From Ancylostoma caninum (Eukaryota > Nematoda > Chromadorea > Rhabditida > Ancylostomatidae), in contig JBAJFG010000626.1 in the NCBI GenBank assembly GCA_037903475.1, positions 248,001 through 312,000 on the forward strand: DNA of 64,000 nt. Direction: 5' to 3'. Within the stretch, counting starts at the first letter, position 1. The number at the start of each line of letters is the position of its first letter. Below, one piece after another: positions 45,970 to 59,000 of this stretch. The translations under genes were made by a program, and so were the position numbers. The notes under the pieces were generated by a model, which ran no database searches, was not told the origin of the DNA, and was given only the letters and a program-made list of their open reading frames with translations.

Positions 45970-46149
45970 AAGAGGGCCGCGCCGCTCATGCGCCCCATGC
46001 TGGGCGCGCTCGAAAATTTTCCGCCGATTGCGTGTAAGTACTTTACATCTAGTATAAAATGCCCTAATCATTTTGCATCGGGCTGGTATTAGACATCCAT
46101 TGATACACATTGACTGAAAACGAAGGCTTAAGTATCATTCATCACGGAT

Positions 46150-46605
46150 ACAAATTTGGGGAGTGGCGGTCATGAAGAACGATAGATCGTGACAGCCGCC
46201 AGCTGCACCGCGTATCCCATGTAAAGGTTGCCACGCCCATCTCGCACAGTGATACCATATATAAAGGACCGAAATCTTTATTTGATTCAGAACTAGACTA
46301 GATGAAGTTTTTGTGGGGTTTGGAGCAAAGACATAATGACTTGTAGTGATTCACTGTCACATCTCAATGAAAATTAAGCTTTGAAAATCGGAAAGCATGC
46401 TTTCGGTTTACTAAAATCTGTTCAAATAGGTCATACCATCTTCAGCAGTGGAAAATAATTAACACACACGCAACTGCCAGCGTTTGCGAATCCCTGTACC
46501 TATCTAGGGGCGGGGCTACAATTGCATGGGATATTGCCACACGGGTTCATAGCAGCCAACTATTGCCAGCTATCGTTCTTCCTGGCATACACCCAAATTT
46601 GGGGG
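46150..46605. repeat. Degenerate foldback element
   Basis: Left CAAATTTGGGGAGTGG and GAAGAACGATAG pair with CTATCGTTCTTCC and CCCAAATTTGGG on the right. ATCCCATGTAAAGG pairs with a diverged complement near 46520. The arms are only moderately conserved. Confidence 0.5.
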
Positions 46606-48288
46606 TGTAAGCTCAATTGTCCCAATCACTCTTGCGATAGCTAGGGTGGTGGAATTTACATAGGTTGGTGTCAGTTGTCGTTCTGCCACTTAACGTTTCG
46701 AAACAGCAGCTGGCAAAAGAAACTATGAGTTGACGAGCTTGTCGGACTATACATATATCTCTTACTGTTACTCAAGACATAATCAAAAGGAACACTTATC
46801 TCTCTCACTTCTTTTTTATGAAGTCGGAAAGGCGTTATTATATTTCAAAGATGGCTAGCAAGACAATTCCTCACGTTGGAGCTGCAGTGAGGTCCTGGAT
46901 GTGTTGAGCGTGACCACGATTCCATTGTGGAGTGAAGAACATCTGATAATTTCAACACCTCTATACATACGCACAGCCAGGAGGGACCTCAAGGGAGAAT
47001 AGGACCTGGCTTCATTTGTATTCCCCACTAATTATTTTGATTGCACAAAATAAATGGATGTATTCTCTCATCTCAACAACCTAGCCTTGTTTCCTCATTC
47101 AGAGCATTGGTACCAGATCGCATTGATAAAAGGGCACGTACACTGTCATGAGCCTCAAAGATTCTGAGTCGATTTTCAAAGCGTCGGCTTCCCAGGAAGT
47201 TCTGATTGACGCCAACCCTCCTATTTATGAGCCCAAATTATTTGTAACCATTCATTTTCATAATTAGTCTCCGCTAGGATTCGGTCTCTGCGCTGAAATT
47301 TCACGTCTTTGTGCAACATTTTCTTACGCTTCAGAGCCTTCCATCTTGACCATGGGAAAGAATTTTAGGGAATTGAAAGGGGTCGACATGTTGCCAGATT
47401 TATGAACGTTGCCAAGAAGGTTCTAAGCTTCCCACTCTCTTGGAATAGACGATATTCCGGGACAAAATGTGATGTCTCGTACAACATTTGCGATTTCCTG
47501 TAATAGCTGAGTGAAACAAGTCGCCTGGACAAACTATTGTCTGGAGAACTCGGCCGCTCAAGAAAAGCATATGGATCACAGCACACCCGAAGGATCTTCG
47601 CGAGTCACGCCACAGTGCTCGGATGCATCCTTGGACGGACGGGTGATCTCATACCCATGTCTCATACATTCTCTGATGTAGTGAGCTAACAGTGAAACAG
47701 TTTCTAGCTATAAGTGACACTTGGGCATATACAACATCACGTACAGGTTAACATGGCGATGGGTGCCAGGTAAAGGTTAAATTAAATTTGGGTACGTTAA
47801 CACATTTGCCATCCATTATCTTGATAGTACTTCCGGGCCCTGGTCACAACCATGGCGCCATCAATTTCATCGCGGCTCTTTTGTGCTTCATATCTTCGTC
47901 GGGCATGCAACATTGAGAATGTCTAGGATGAATGTGTCAACACCACCGAATTTGCTCATCGGTAACCCAGGCGCCAACGCACGTTTACCCTGGGTGATCT
48001 CAACTATGCCTGCCACCTCTGTTGCCTCAGTTAAATGAATTTTGAGTGATGACTTGTGAGGTTGACCTCCACCTCAGACTAGCCTCAGTATCCACATCAT
48101 ACTAATCACCAAGCGGCAGCGAACAAAATTTTAGCACCCCCGCTAAATTTGTTTATTGCTGAGGGGTCGTGTTACCGCTCTACCTCTTCAGTTCACACGG
48201 TGAAACTTAATCTGTACGAAGGGAGACGCTGAATGCGGTTTAAAGCCTAGCTGTACGCATAGTTTTCTCATGCCGTTTCTATCTCCAC
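46606..48288. other. Intergenic, nothing recognised
   Basis: No gene, tandem repeat or paired ends were found. Confidence 0.4.
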
Positions 48289-48716
48289 TTAAAGGCAGTG
48301 TGTCACCTCGTTTAGTGGGCTGAAAATACCAACAGACTCTAGACCTCCTCGTCACGCTAATTCCAAAGATGTACGTCAAAGCTCATAAAAATGACCGAAA
48401 CCCCGTTTTCGGAGGTTCTGAGAGTGCAGTTTACGGACCACCTGGTCGGAGCAGTCCGTGAATGTGCTTGCTAGCTGTCCGCCACGTCTGCAGCGTTGGC
48501 CAACACGTCTAGACGTGTCCGATCGATGAGATCAACGGCTTCACGCGTCCACTCACCTCGACAAACTGTTACAAATCCCGTCCCTAAAAACGTTTGAAAA
48601 TATGGTTTAAACACCTCTTTGTAACGTTCTAGGTATACTGTTGGATTCAGCGTTTCGAGGAGATTCAGAATTTGTAAAAGCTCAGACACGAAAACGAAGT
48701 GACACACTGCCTTTAA
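48289..48716. mobile_element. TTAA-type MITE, family B copy 1
   Basis: It starts TTAAAGGCAGTGTGTCACCT and ends with the complement GTGACACACTGCCTTTAA, with TTAA at both borders. The 428-bp body matches 55841-56255 through words such as CCAACACGTCTAGACGTGTC. No coding region is present. Confidence 0.85.
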
Positions 48717-49011
48717 CATGTATCACCGATACAATATTCTCGACATCTCGAAATCGGCATGCTTGAGGACAAATCTGCTCAGAACAGACACGATGTTTTG
48801 GTGTTTTTTAGAGGAAACTTTTGGGGAAAGAAAGGAAAGAGATAACCCCTTGAGTGAGGTTCTTATTTTCCCTACTCTGTTATGTAGGCCTATGCGTTCA
48901 TAGTTCCATACTAGAGCAAGCAATACAAAACGAAATATAAAAAGTATCAGTTGTTGCAGTACCCTCTTCCTCTTGTATCGGACAATTGGTCATAATAATA
49001 CTTCATTATTT

Positions 49012-49539
49012 GTAGAGACTATTCCTACATATTTAATTTGGCCTTTTGGCAAATGCCAAAGTTGGAAGCGCTCATCGCTGGACCCATCTACTCAGGAACG
49101 CTGCGGTCTTTCGAATACTGTGTTGGGGAACAGTTTGAAATAGGTTGCTGGTACAGTTGAGCAACTTTCCGTACCCTACCAGTGCTATATTATTCTGTCA
49201 GTGTTCTACTCTTGTCTTTATCGCACTGTGGGCATTCCAACTTGTTGCCATGCGTTTGCATTTGCTAATTTGTTCAAGGATTTCCAGCACAAACACTAGA
49301 TTTTAATACGCTCACGTTCAGTCTGATAGTTAGTCGGAATGCCCACAACGCGATAAGGACAGGAATAGAACACTGACAGAATAATGAAGCAGTGGCAGAA
49401 GACGGAAATGTGTTCATCCGAACCAGCTATCTATTCCAAAGTCTTCCCCAACGCAGTGTCCGAAGGACCGTAGCGTTCCGGAGTAGATGGGTCCAGCGAT
49501 GAACGCTGTCACAATTAAATATGTAGAAATAGTCTCTAC
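49012..49539. repeat. Long foldback MITE, about 530 bp
   Basis: GTAGAGACTATTCCTACATA opens it and TATGTAGAAATAGTCTCTAC closes it. Inner pairing includes ATCGCTGGACCCATCTACTC with its complement, and TATTATTCTGTCAGTGTTCT with its complement. The loop lies near 49270. Confidence 0.8.
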
Positions 49540-49958
49540 TCTTCATTAATATACTCTGAACACTAATTCAGAACCATTACTCCTCAAGTATTCCAATCTG
49601 ATCATAGCGTGCTCCTCTCGTCTCAGCCTATCACAGTGACATTGGGAGCAGAGGTAGAAGGCAAATTATTTGATTGCAGTGCTCCATTTAAGGGCGGAAA
49701 TAAATCTCTCAATCGGTTATGAATGATAATATTGTGAATGTCCGATTCTTCCGATGATCCAACATGCATGATTCACTTCACTATTTTTCAAACCATAGAA
49801 AGGCTATTTTTCTTGTCTTCCGAACATCTACGAGACTTTTTTTCTTAAAGTTATTGTCATAGTAATTCCTCCTTCTCCTCCTTGCACTCGATTAACAACC
49901 AGCTCCATTCATACATATGTAGATATTTCCTTCTGAAGCACTAAATTGTTCACCTACA
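49540..49958. other. Upstream region of the bestrophin gene
   Basis: No gene or paired repeat is present. This stretch should include the promoter, but no core element is convincing. Confidence 0.4.
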
Positions 49959-49959
49959 G
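49950..49959 (+). promoter_or_regulatory. Candidate trans-splice acceptor before bestrophin
   Basis: TTGTTCACCTACAG|G lies 58 bases before the ATG. Nematode genes often receive a spliced leader at such a site; this is inference from position and sequence only. Confidence 0.35.
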
Positions 49960-50016
49960 GAGAGCAACGTACTGCTGCACCGTAGTTGCTAGTGAATCTC
50001 ATCAGTGCTAACGGCA

Positions 50017-53000
50017 ATGACGATTAGCTACTCGGACACATTCGTGAAATTATTATTCCGATGGAAGGGCTCACTCTGGAAAGCCATTTGGCGACATCTA
50101 CTGGTTTTCTTGTTGTTATACTATGCCATCAATGGAGCGTATCGGTGGGTGATATCACACTTTTTCAATGAATATTTCACAAAGATCCTAAGCAATGATA
50201 ACAACAGCAGCATGGATGCAGTTAAGAATAATTTCCGAGCAGTAGAGAGCACCAGAGCGTTGATGTTCAATTCCAGCACGTATCGTGGTGAATCCACTTT
50301 CTTAAACCTTTGCTTAGCGTTATCAAAACAATCTGTAGACACATATGTTCATACTGACCATTGGTGCGAAGGTGAGGCTCTCTCCTTCTTCACTTTGAAC
50401 AGGGGTCCGGCAGACCCCGTTCATTTAAAGGCAGCACTCACGGAAATTTTCACTTCTGAAATGAGTCGCTTACCATGTAGCCGGCCGCTGGACAATCGCA
50501 ACAGTAAGTTGAACACCTTGAATGGCCGCCTACCTGCGAAGATACTGCCGTGGACACATCTACCGCTCTGGACATTAGGGTTCCGTCGCGCCACCTAACG
50601 CCGTTGACAGGGTGTGCGCATGTGGTTCACCGGGGGCGTGTCTATGAAATTCGTACCATTTGCAGGGTTCCGTGGCGGGACCCATCTCGGAACACTCGTC
50701 CGCGCTGTGGACACACATGAAATACCGCCATCATTTTCTGTGTTTTTCGCGTGTTTCACGCAACTTCATCGTCGTCAATGAGTTCATCGTCTCTAAAAAC
50801 CCCGATATACCGCCAAATCCTCAACCCAAAAATTTCCGTGAGTGCTGCCTTTAAGCGAAGGGGATGAGCCTGCGATGGAGCCCTGTCAAGAAACAATCAA
50901 TAAAATTAGTTCTTTCAAGTGATGGAAGTGATGAGGGATATGAAGGGAAGAAGGGCGCAAGAGAAGGAAAAACGAAGGAACGAAAGGCAATATCAGAAAC
51001 TATCAGGTTGTTGCGAAAATAATTGTCGTTTTGGAGTATGCTCAAGTAAAGTTTTCTGTCCCGCCCAATTTGAGCAAATTCAGTCCAACTTATGTAACCT
51101 TTTGGTAGTGCTTTTGTTCCTCTTTCGAATGCTGCTTGAATATTCTGGCTAGCTCTTTCCTGAGCCGACGCTATTTCCGGCTAATTATGGTTAATGACAT
51201 TTAACTCGATCATTCTTCGACGAAGGTGAGCGGTATTCTTGCTTTTGTTTTGGCTTGGAGTCGGCTTCCCAATAGACAGTGAGCTATTCGGTCGCAAATT
51301 TTTCTTCCTTCGATTTTGATCGCCAATCGTGACCGCAGGTCGTTCCCTGACGATCAAGCGTTTAGGACAGTCGTGGAATCTAAACCAGATCCTACTATTT
51401 GTACGTTGAGAGCAGGGATGAGGGCTCACTATACCACAGTTCCAAAACATTTCAACACAATTGACATGCCAAGAAAGGTGCGGAAGTGAACACCCCAAGA
51501 TCTGACAGATGACCAGCTTCTCACCCACCGTGACATCTTTTCTAACCTAATTTTTCGTCCCAGAAGCTGCCCATTTTTAGAGCGTCTTATAGCTATAGGT
51601 GGAGTTTGGTTCCTGTACGATAAAAGGAAGTGTGAATTTGTATCAGTAAACACTTTCCTCTATCTCTAAGTTTTCCTAAACTAGACCTTCAAACTAGGGA
51701 AGTTGCGTTACGATTTTGGGGGTGCTGTAAAGGTGTGATTCATTGCAGCCTCCTCCAACACAGCCAAACATTGAGAACGGAGACCTACCATTGCAATTTC
51801 GAGTTGATGTCCCCAAATCTGCTACAGATGTGATTGGCAGTGGTGAAAAAAGCTGGTTTTAACCTGCTCCAGGGTAAAGCTAAGCCTCACATTCCAAAAC
51901 TCATCCGGCCAAAACTGATGCAACAAGGCATCGAGGTCCTCAGTCAATGCCCTCATTCCTCAGACCATTACCCTACTGTATATTATTTTTCCGAGCTCCA
52001 GATACAATCCTGCGACAGCAGCAGATTGCTGATCTGAAGCATGCTGAAACTGCCTTCCAAAAGTTTGCGGATTCTTGTGATCTCAGTTTTTGTTGTAGAG
52101 GAGTGCCATCCACGGTACATTGTCGGGGAGGATCTGTCGAATTGAACGGTTGCTAAAATGATGAGAAAGGTGGTGTTTGAGCCGAGTTACAACACTTCAA
52201 CCTGAATTCATTTCGGCAATTAATTTCGCAACAACCTAATAGAATGAAAATGTTCTTATTTACAAAATGTTAATAAACATTGATGGAAAGATTGTAATGA
52301 ATGTATTCGTTATGTGAGCCAGCCGTAACCTACGATTAATAGGTTACGAAATTTGAGTTGGACCACTGATTTGAACGGACCGAAAGGGGTTGAAGGAATT
52401 GAGAATAACACGGTTGTCACTGAAAGTTTCCGTAGAGTGAAGGGTATCTTAGGATAGCTGAAAACTAGGAAATGAAGAAGGCACCCTGTTTGCATAGAAC
52501 AATTCAACAATGGCGGAACCGTTTGCGTTTTTTGAAAGCATTTTTTTTTTCGCGGCAATTTCTGTTCTATCAGGAAAAAAATATAGGAAGTGAATCGAAA
52601 GTGGGGCAGTCTAGAAAAGAAGAGGAGGAAAAACTATGATCTTAAACCGAACTGGATTCTCCTTGTTAATATCTTATGGAAACCAAATTGAGATGTTTGA
52701 GACCAAAGAAAATAGCGAAATGCAGTAGGTTTTTCAAGAGTTTCTCTTCAAATACAAAACCAAACGAGATGTTAGGCATATGAGAGTAAGGTGGAGGGAA
52801 TTCTCTATCGATCCTTATATGAAGCGATGGGTAAAACTCTGCGTTGTGTAGGGGAGGGGAGGGGAGGGGAGGGGAGAGCCAACACCAGTACATTTGCTCC
52901 GGCACAGGGCGAAACACTGCAGTGAGAAAGGAGGGCGCAGAGCGAATACCGAACCGTTCTTAGTTTTGAGACCCTTCATTTTCACTGGGAACGATGCACA

Positions 53001-56000
53001 CATCTCCGAAAGAAATGACAACTGATGTAGTTACTATTCCACTAGAAGTCACTATCTACTCTTCACTAATATGTCCTCGTTTCAAATAAGGAAGTTATAA
53101 GGGGAAAATAACCATTTTTTGCCACTTTTCAGGATCATCAGAAAGGGGAAGGTTGCCTTGGGAGCATTATGGGGTATTGGGCACCAGAAGATAGGATATG
53201 AACTGCTGATATTCCTCTGATCCTCCCGTTTTGGAAATAATTGTAATTCGAGTTTTTTTAAATGTTGAAATTAATGCCAGAGCTTCCTCGTCGAGGCAAT
53301 GACCCATCGCGCCGCCCCCGTCAGTTCCGCTACATAATGAACGGCGTACCTGAGCTTTCCTAAGTAGATGAAGGCAAACGTTCTGTAAAATGTGAAGATC
53401 CCCCCCCCCCCGCTCGGTCGTCGCCTTCTCGTGTGGGATGGATCGCATTTAGTCCGGCAAGTAGAGCTGCCGCTAACCTCCACCCCCGGGTCGACGACCC
53501 CCTCCACTTCTGGCACCATTGGGGCAAGCCTCACTCCCTTCAGATCCCTTTCACTTCGGAGATTCCCGGCTCTCCTTATCGCACCTACGATACCGATTGA
53601 TGACTGCTCCTATAGCAAAATATATTAATGTTTTGGACCTGTTCCCACGACTAAGAAAGCGGAAACAGGATGATTGTTCAAAAATTATTCGTAACTGAGG
53701 GGTTCTCAACCTGTTAGGTGTGGACTTTTCTTAAAATTGTGGCATCAAAGTATTGCTACACAGGCAGTTCTTCGGCACTCGTAGGTATTGGACGGCGGAT
53801 TGCTCAGACATGAGGCTTCGACTTCCTCATAAGCTTGCGAATTCTTATTCAGGTTTTTAATGACAACGGAGCAGCAGCAGATATTTATAAAATACGTGGT
53901 CTTATTCGACAGTTGGACGAAAGAGATTCCTCTAACGTTCCTATTAGGTTTCTATGTTGCAATGATTATTCGGAGGTCAGCATTAGTTCCTGTTAATGCT
54001 AGAAACAACATCTATGTGTTTGTTAAGTCTGAGTTTGCAGATGGTGGGATTGCTGTCAACTCATCAGCTGGCCTGATCATCTCTTGTATAACGTTTCGGC
54101 ACTAATACGGGGAGATGATGTAAGTTGCCAAAAATTGTAAGCCAAGTAATTTTACTGCTATGCAAATATGAATTTTTGATGAAAACGTTTCAGGCAGAAA
54201 CACGAATAATTCGCAAAACCATAGCTCGATACGCTATTCTTTCTTCTGTGCTCGCCTGGCGGAGCATATCACTGCGTGTTCTCACTAGGTTTGTCCATGC
54301 ATTTAGTATTTTACTCAAAAAAGTGAGGGAAAAACTGTGCGCCACATGAGCGCGTCAGTCATGGTCATTTTATTAATAATGACTACCATCTCAATGGACT
54401 ACACTAAGCTGCTCCATTGATTGCGTGTTAGTTCTTCCAAAAGTAAAAAAGCGTAGGGAAGAAAGAAGAAAGGTACATGTGAAATTTGGAGACTACACAT
54501 GGTGACAGGTGGACAGTTACTTTATCCGCATTACTTCATTAACAACTGGACGGCGTTTACGCTTTTTTTTTATTCAATAACAGCCTCATGTAATCTCCGT
54601 TTATGCGAAACCTCAGTTAAGTACCATCACCTCATTACCAGTACATACATGCTAACTTCACTCTCATTCCAGGTATCCAACAGACGATCATTTGCTTGAC
54701 TCTGGGTTGCTAACCAAAGAAGAGCTTGCCCTATTCAAGACTATAAACGTGCGTGTTGATCCCCACCAGGTAGGCTATTGTACACGTAATACACTGAAGA
54801 AAGCAAAAATGCTGGAATGAATCGAAAATGAAAGTGTTGGAGCCTAACGTGATAATATTGGTGCTACTATTCTATGATAGTAGTAAGCTGACAAGGGAAG
54901 GATACCAAATTTCTGTGGCACTTCAAAATGGAATGTGTCTCATAATGTGAAGTTGACTATGCTGATTTCAACCATGTTCTCCATTAGTGCTCAATTCTAC
55001 TGAGGATGAGCTCTCAAGGGCGTGAAAATATCACGTTGAGTCGAAAGTTCTCGGACAAGTTGACAACATTTTTATTTTCTCTCCAATTTTCTAACGCCAA
55101 CCATGATTTATTTGAAGTATGCCCAATTGGCATCGATGGTCTTCTATTAGCGTTCAGACAGATCGTAGATGCCGTTACTCCAGAATGCTGGGAACTGGTC
55201 CTTGAAGAACTGCTCGAGTGCCTTCTTGATGTCGTCGCGGGTTTGGAAATCTTGACCATCCAGTTGACGTTGGAGATGGGAAAAAAGGTGGTGATTCGAG
55301 GAAGCCAGGTCTTGGGAATTCGGGTGGGTGTGGTGAAACGGTCCCCCCGGACCTCATCAATTCGGCGTTGGTCGTTCTTGCAATATGCGACCGAACGTTG
55401 TCGTGCTGTAAGTAAACTTCGTGCTGCTGCTTTCGAGATTCGCCTTCAGGTTCCTGTATTGCTCAATGTAGACTTTCGCGGTCACTGTGGATTTCTCAGC
55501 GAGCAGCTCCCCTCCCGGTATGTGACACCGTGTACGCTCCACCAGGTGTAGAGCATAACCGTTTTGGCGAGCACGTTGGGTTTGGGAACGTCTGCTGCAT
55601 CTGTACCTTTGTCAACCCATTGGGCACGCCGGTGGATATTAGAGTAGAGAATCCACTTCTCATCCCCCGGTGACAATGTGCTCAAGCTATGTATGTGTGC
55701 GCTTGAGCGTGAAAAGAGAAAGTGCTGTATCACTGCGGCGGTCCATGTTATGCTGCGTCTGAGCATGTGGTGCCCATCAACCGAGTTTTCGCACCTTGCC
55801 AATTGACTTCAATCCGCGAGCAACAGTGGCTTGACTCGCCTTAAAGGCAGTGGGTCATCTCGTTTCGTGGGCTGAAAATACCAACAAACTTTAGACCTCC
55901 TCGTCCCGCTAATTCCAAAGAGTACGTCAAAGCTCATAAAAATGACGAAAACCCAGTTTTCGGAGGGTCCGAAAGTGCAGTTCACGGACCACCTGAGCGG

Positions 56001-59000
56001 AGCGGTCCGTGAATGTGCTGGCTGCCCGCCACGTCTGCAGCGTTGGCCAACACGTCTAGACGTGTCCGCTCGATGAGATCAATTGCTTCACGCGTCCACT
56101 CGGCTCGACAAACCCCGTCTCGAAAAACGTTTAAAAGTAGGGTTTAAAGACCTTTTTTGTAACATTTCAGGTATACCGCTGGATTCAGCGTGTCGAGGAG
56201 ATTCAGAATCTGATAAGAGCCTAGACACGAAAACGAGGTGACACACTGCTTTCAAGAGCAACCGTCAGTTCGCAAGTGGTTTGATTCGAATCGGCTTCAT
56301 CTGTCTCCGCAACAAGTTCAAATCCAACTCTATCGGGGGTCCCGAACGGTCTTCATCTTCGATAGAATAGTCGCCCGGCGCGAACTTCAAGTGTCACTCG
56401 TAAATTGTACTTCTAGCGAGGGCGTGCTCCTTGTAAACTTCCTTCAGACATCTATCGTATCCGCCGTTTCTTGGCCGTTGGAGATAGTTGGAGAAAAAGC
56501 ACGACGTTACGGAGGTGGAGTGGTGACGGCTTGAATTCGCGCGGCATGATCGCGGCGAAGGAACTAGATCGATATAATTCTTAATTCGCACTTTGAAGAG
56601 AATTCTATATTCTATCAAAATGTAGTTAACATGTTCATTTTCGTTCCTTAGCTGAGTTATAATCTATGGAAGTCATCACTACCAATTTGTCCGAGAACTT
56701 TCGACTCAACCTAATAACATGAACATGTCATGAAAGTTCTACCATGTTTTGTGTGGAAAACGCTCTCATTCAGAAATGGTTTGTACCTATAAACTGGATA
56801 CAAACGATGATGGTGCGTTGCTTCGAAAAGGGAACTCTTGGTCACACAAACGAGTTGCGAGTGCTGCTGGACGCACTTGAAAAGTATCGCAATGGTTTCT
56901 TTCAACTGTTTATCTACGACTGGATTGCGATTCCTTTGGTGTACACACAGGTAGGCCCAGGAAATATTATTTTACGTTAACTCTACATCTTTTCATATCG
57001 TCGCTACAAATGCTCCTCACTCAACTAGAGAACTTCCGGAATCGTTTCGCGCGACTTTATCTATATGACTGGATTGTGATTCCACTCGTTTACACCCAGG
57101 TGGGTGTGCTCCCACCCGCGCTCCTTCATTCAGTCCTTCTCAAAAGTTATCCTTCATGTAGATTAATAATCTCGCATTGTGCGTCTGTTATTGATAGTTT
57201 ACTCATTACGATTCATAATATACTCAGTTGCACATAGATTTCGGGACTGACCCACCCGACTTGGTTTCTGATTGATAATTCAGTGTCGTGTTACTCATTA
57301 TTCTCTTTTTTTTTTTGCACTTTGCTTCCCCCTACGACAAAGGCACGCAGCCGTCACATATGTTAACTAGGTCTACCGAGACGCTGTAGCGTCAGATCGC
57401 AGAGCTTCGAACCAAAGAGTGCGATTTCTCAAGCATTCCTCAGTAATTTCCTATTAAATAACTTAGTACTAGTACCGTATTAAGTGCATTAGTCCGGGAG
57501 GACTTGAACGTAAATGTCCATGGATGCTCTTCATGTCATCCTGTTTTGTGTAAATCCTCAACATCTGACAGTCTTCATGAAGACTTTTATTACTTTTACT
57601 ATTTAAGAGAGCGAATTCAATAGCTCACTTAATAGTTCATTCAAAAACATTCTGGCTGTGTGCGCATTTACTACCCCTCGGAGCTCGGGAGGATCGGTGT
57701 AGTACTGCGCTATTTTCAAACCGTAATAATTTCTGACCATCAGAGGCAGACATACAGTCAATGGCGGTGGCCCATCCGCGGCCTCGGGAAGGACGCTGCG
57801 CAACCGCGCCGTGCGCGCCATGACCGATGTCTTTTGTTGTTGTTTTGCTATTTCTTGCAGATTTTCCACCCGTTTCAAGGATTCTGGACCAAATCGGGAG
57901 GAAAAGCGCCGGAGAATGGCATTCAGATGACAAACGACACCGACCTCGGTGCGCGAATCGCAGTTGCGCGGCGTCCTTCTCGAGGCCGCAGATAGGCCAC
58001 CGTCATTGACGTCCACTGTACAATGTTTTTTTCGTATTAGAGCCCAGCGAAAACCGATATGCGATGTGAATATGAAGAGCGTAAAGTCTAACTGCTACGA
58101 GACAACTAGACGATTCCTGAATGAGGGAGGATAGAACGATTCGAAGTAACTTAACATCTACTGTCTATGTGGAACCTATTTTGATTATGCTGAAGTAATT
58201 CACATGGTTCAGTATTTTCCCGTCTCTAAGCTTCATTATATATGGTTTTCTTTGGTTGTCCAAACGAAGACTTTTGGCGATAACGCCGTCTCCAGACCTT
58301 AATATTTACAATCATTTGCCACCTGATCAGAATCATACAGACATTCACAACAATATTAACAATACCAATGGCCTTCTTCTTTTCTGTCAGCATATCGTTG
58401 GTTTCATTGGGGTAGCCAGTAAAGTGATCATTTGTGTAGGTTCACCTACTGGACGAAGGTCACTGGAAAAGAGAAATTTGGTGTCACTGTGTAAAAGCGT
58501 ATACGGTAGGTACGTATAATCCCATACACAAAATCAAGACGCTTGTGCATTGGTCCAGAAGGTCTACAAAGGTCCATTATGGCTGTTATCGTGGAAGACC
58601 GTGACCAGGCTAAAACGTGACGTTGTGTCTAACGAGAACCAATCTGAAGAACGGCATCCACGGTAATTTGGCTCTCTGAGATTTTGCTGTTATCACGGGC
58701 TAGCGTTATGGTGAGAATAAACGCAGTGATCTACAGTGCTGAATCCTAAGCTAAAGGCGTTTTCGATTGGCACCAATCTGGCTCGCTAGAAAAAAATGGC
58801 CGACTTGCGCAGGTCGAAACGGAGTAGCGGCAGACAAAGCACCCATATCATAAAGACATCTGAGCCTTTGTATCTTGGGAATGATGATACCTATAGCTGT
58901 TCAACTTTCGCACTATTAGTAGGACCATTGTTCAGGCTCTGAAACCCTCATAATATCGAGCATGAAAATTAACGTGGGTGCTGTTTTGCTATAGAGACAA

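Larger units (their letters stand above)
41345..46042. repeat. Long palindromic MITE, family D copy 2 (split by two insertions)
   Basis: Pieces at 41345-41585, 45025-45200 and 45970-46042 line up in order with the uninterrupted copy at 20877-21348. The RTE element sits at the loop. The CTCAG-ended element sits in the right arm between GCCACAA and GAGGGCCGCG. Removing both restores the copy-1 arrangement. Confidence 0.85.
50145..53852 (+). other. Bestrophin intron 1, transposon-bearing
   Basis: This 3.7-kb intron holds a family A MITE (50425-50854), a mariner relic (51005-52236), a GGGGA run near 52852-52874 and a C tract at 53401. The open frame after exon 1 continues past the donor CG|GTGGGT only because the intron start lacks an early stop. 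Confidence 0.75.
54770..56773 (+). other. Bestrophin intron 5, transposon-bearing
   Basis: This 2.0-kb intron is mostly occupied by a minus-strand mariner (55033-56713) that itself contains a family B MITE (55841-56255). Confidence 0.8.

Noticed and set aside
45527..46057. 176-codon plus-strand frame
   Set aside because: It runs across the CCGCGGTCAGCC arrays and into the palindromic MITE arm, so it is not a gene.
55006..55551. 181-codon plus-strand frame
   Set aside because: The coding signal is the mariner transposase on the opposite strand; the plus frame is a shadow.
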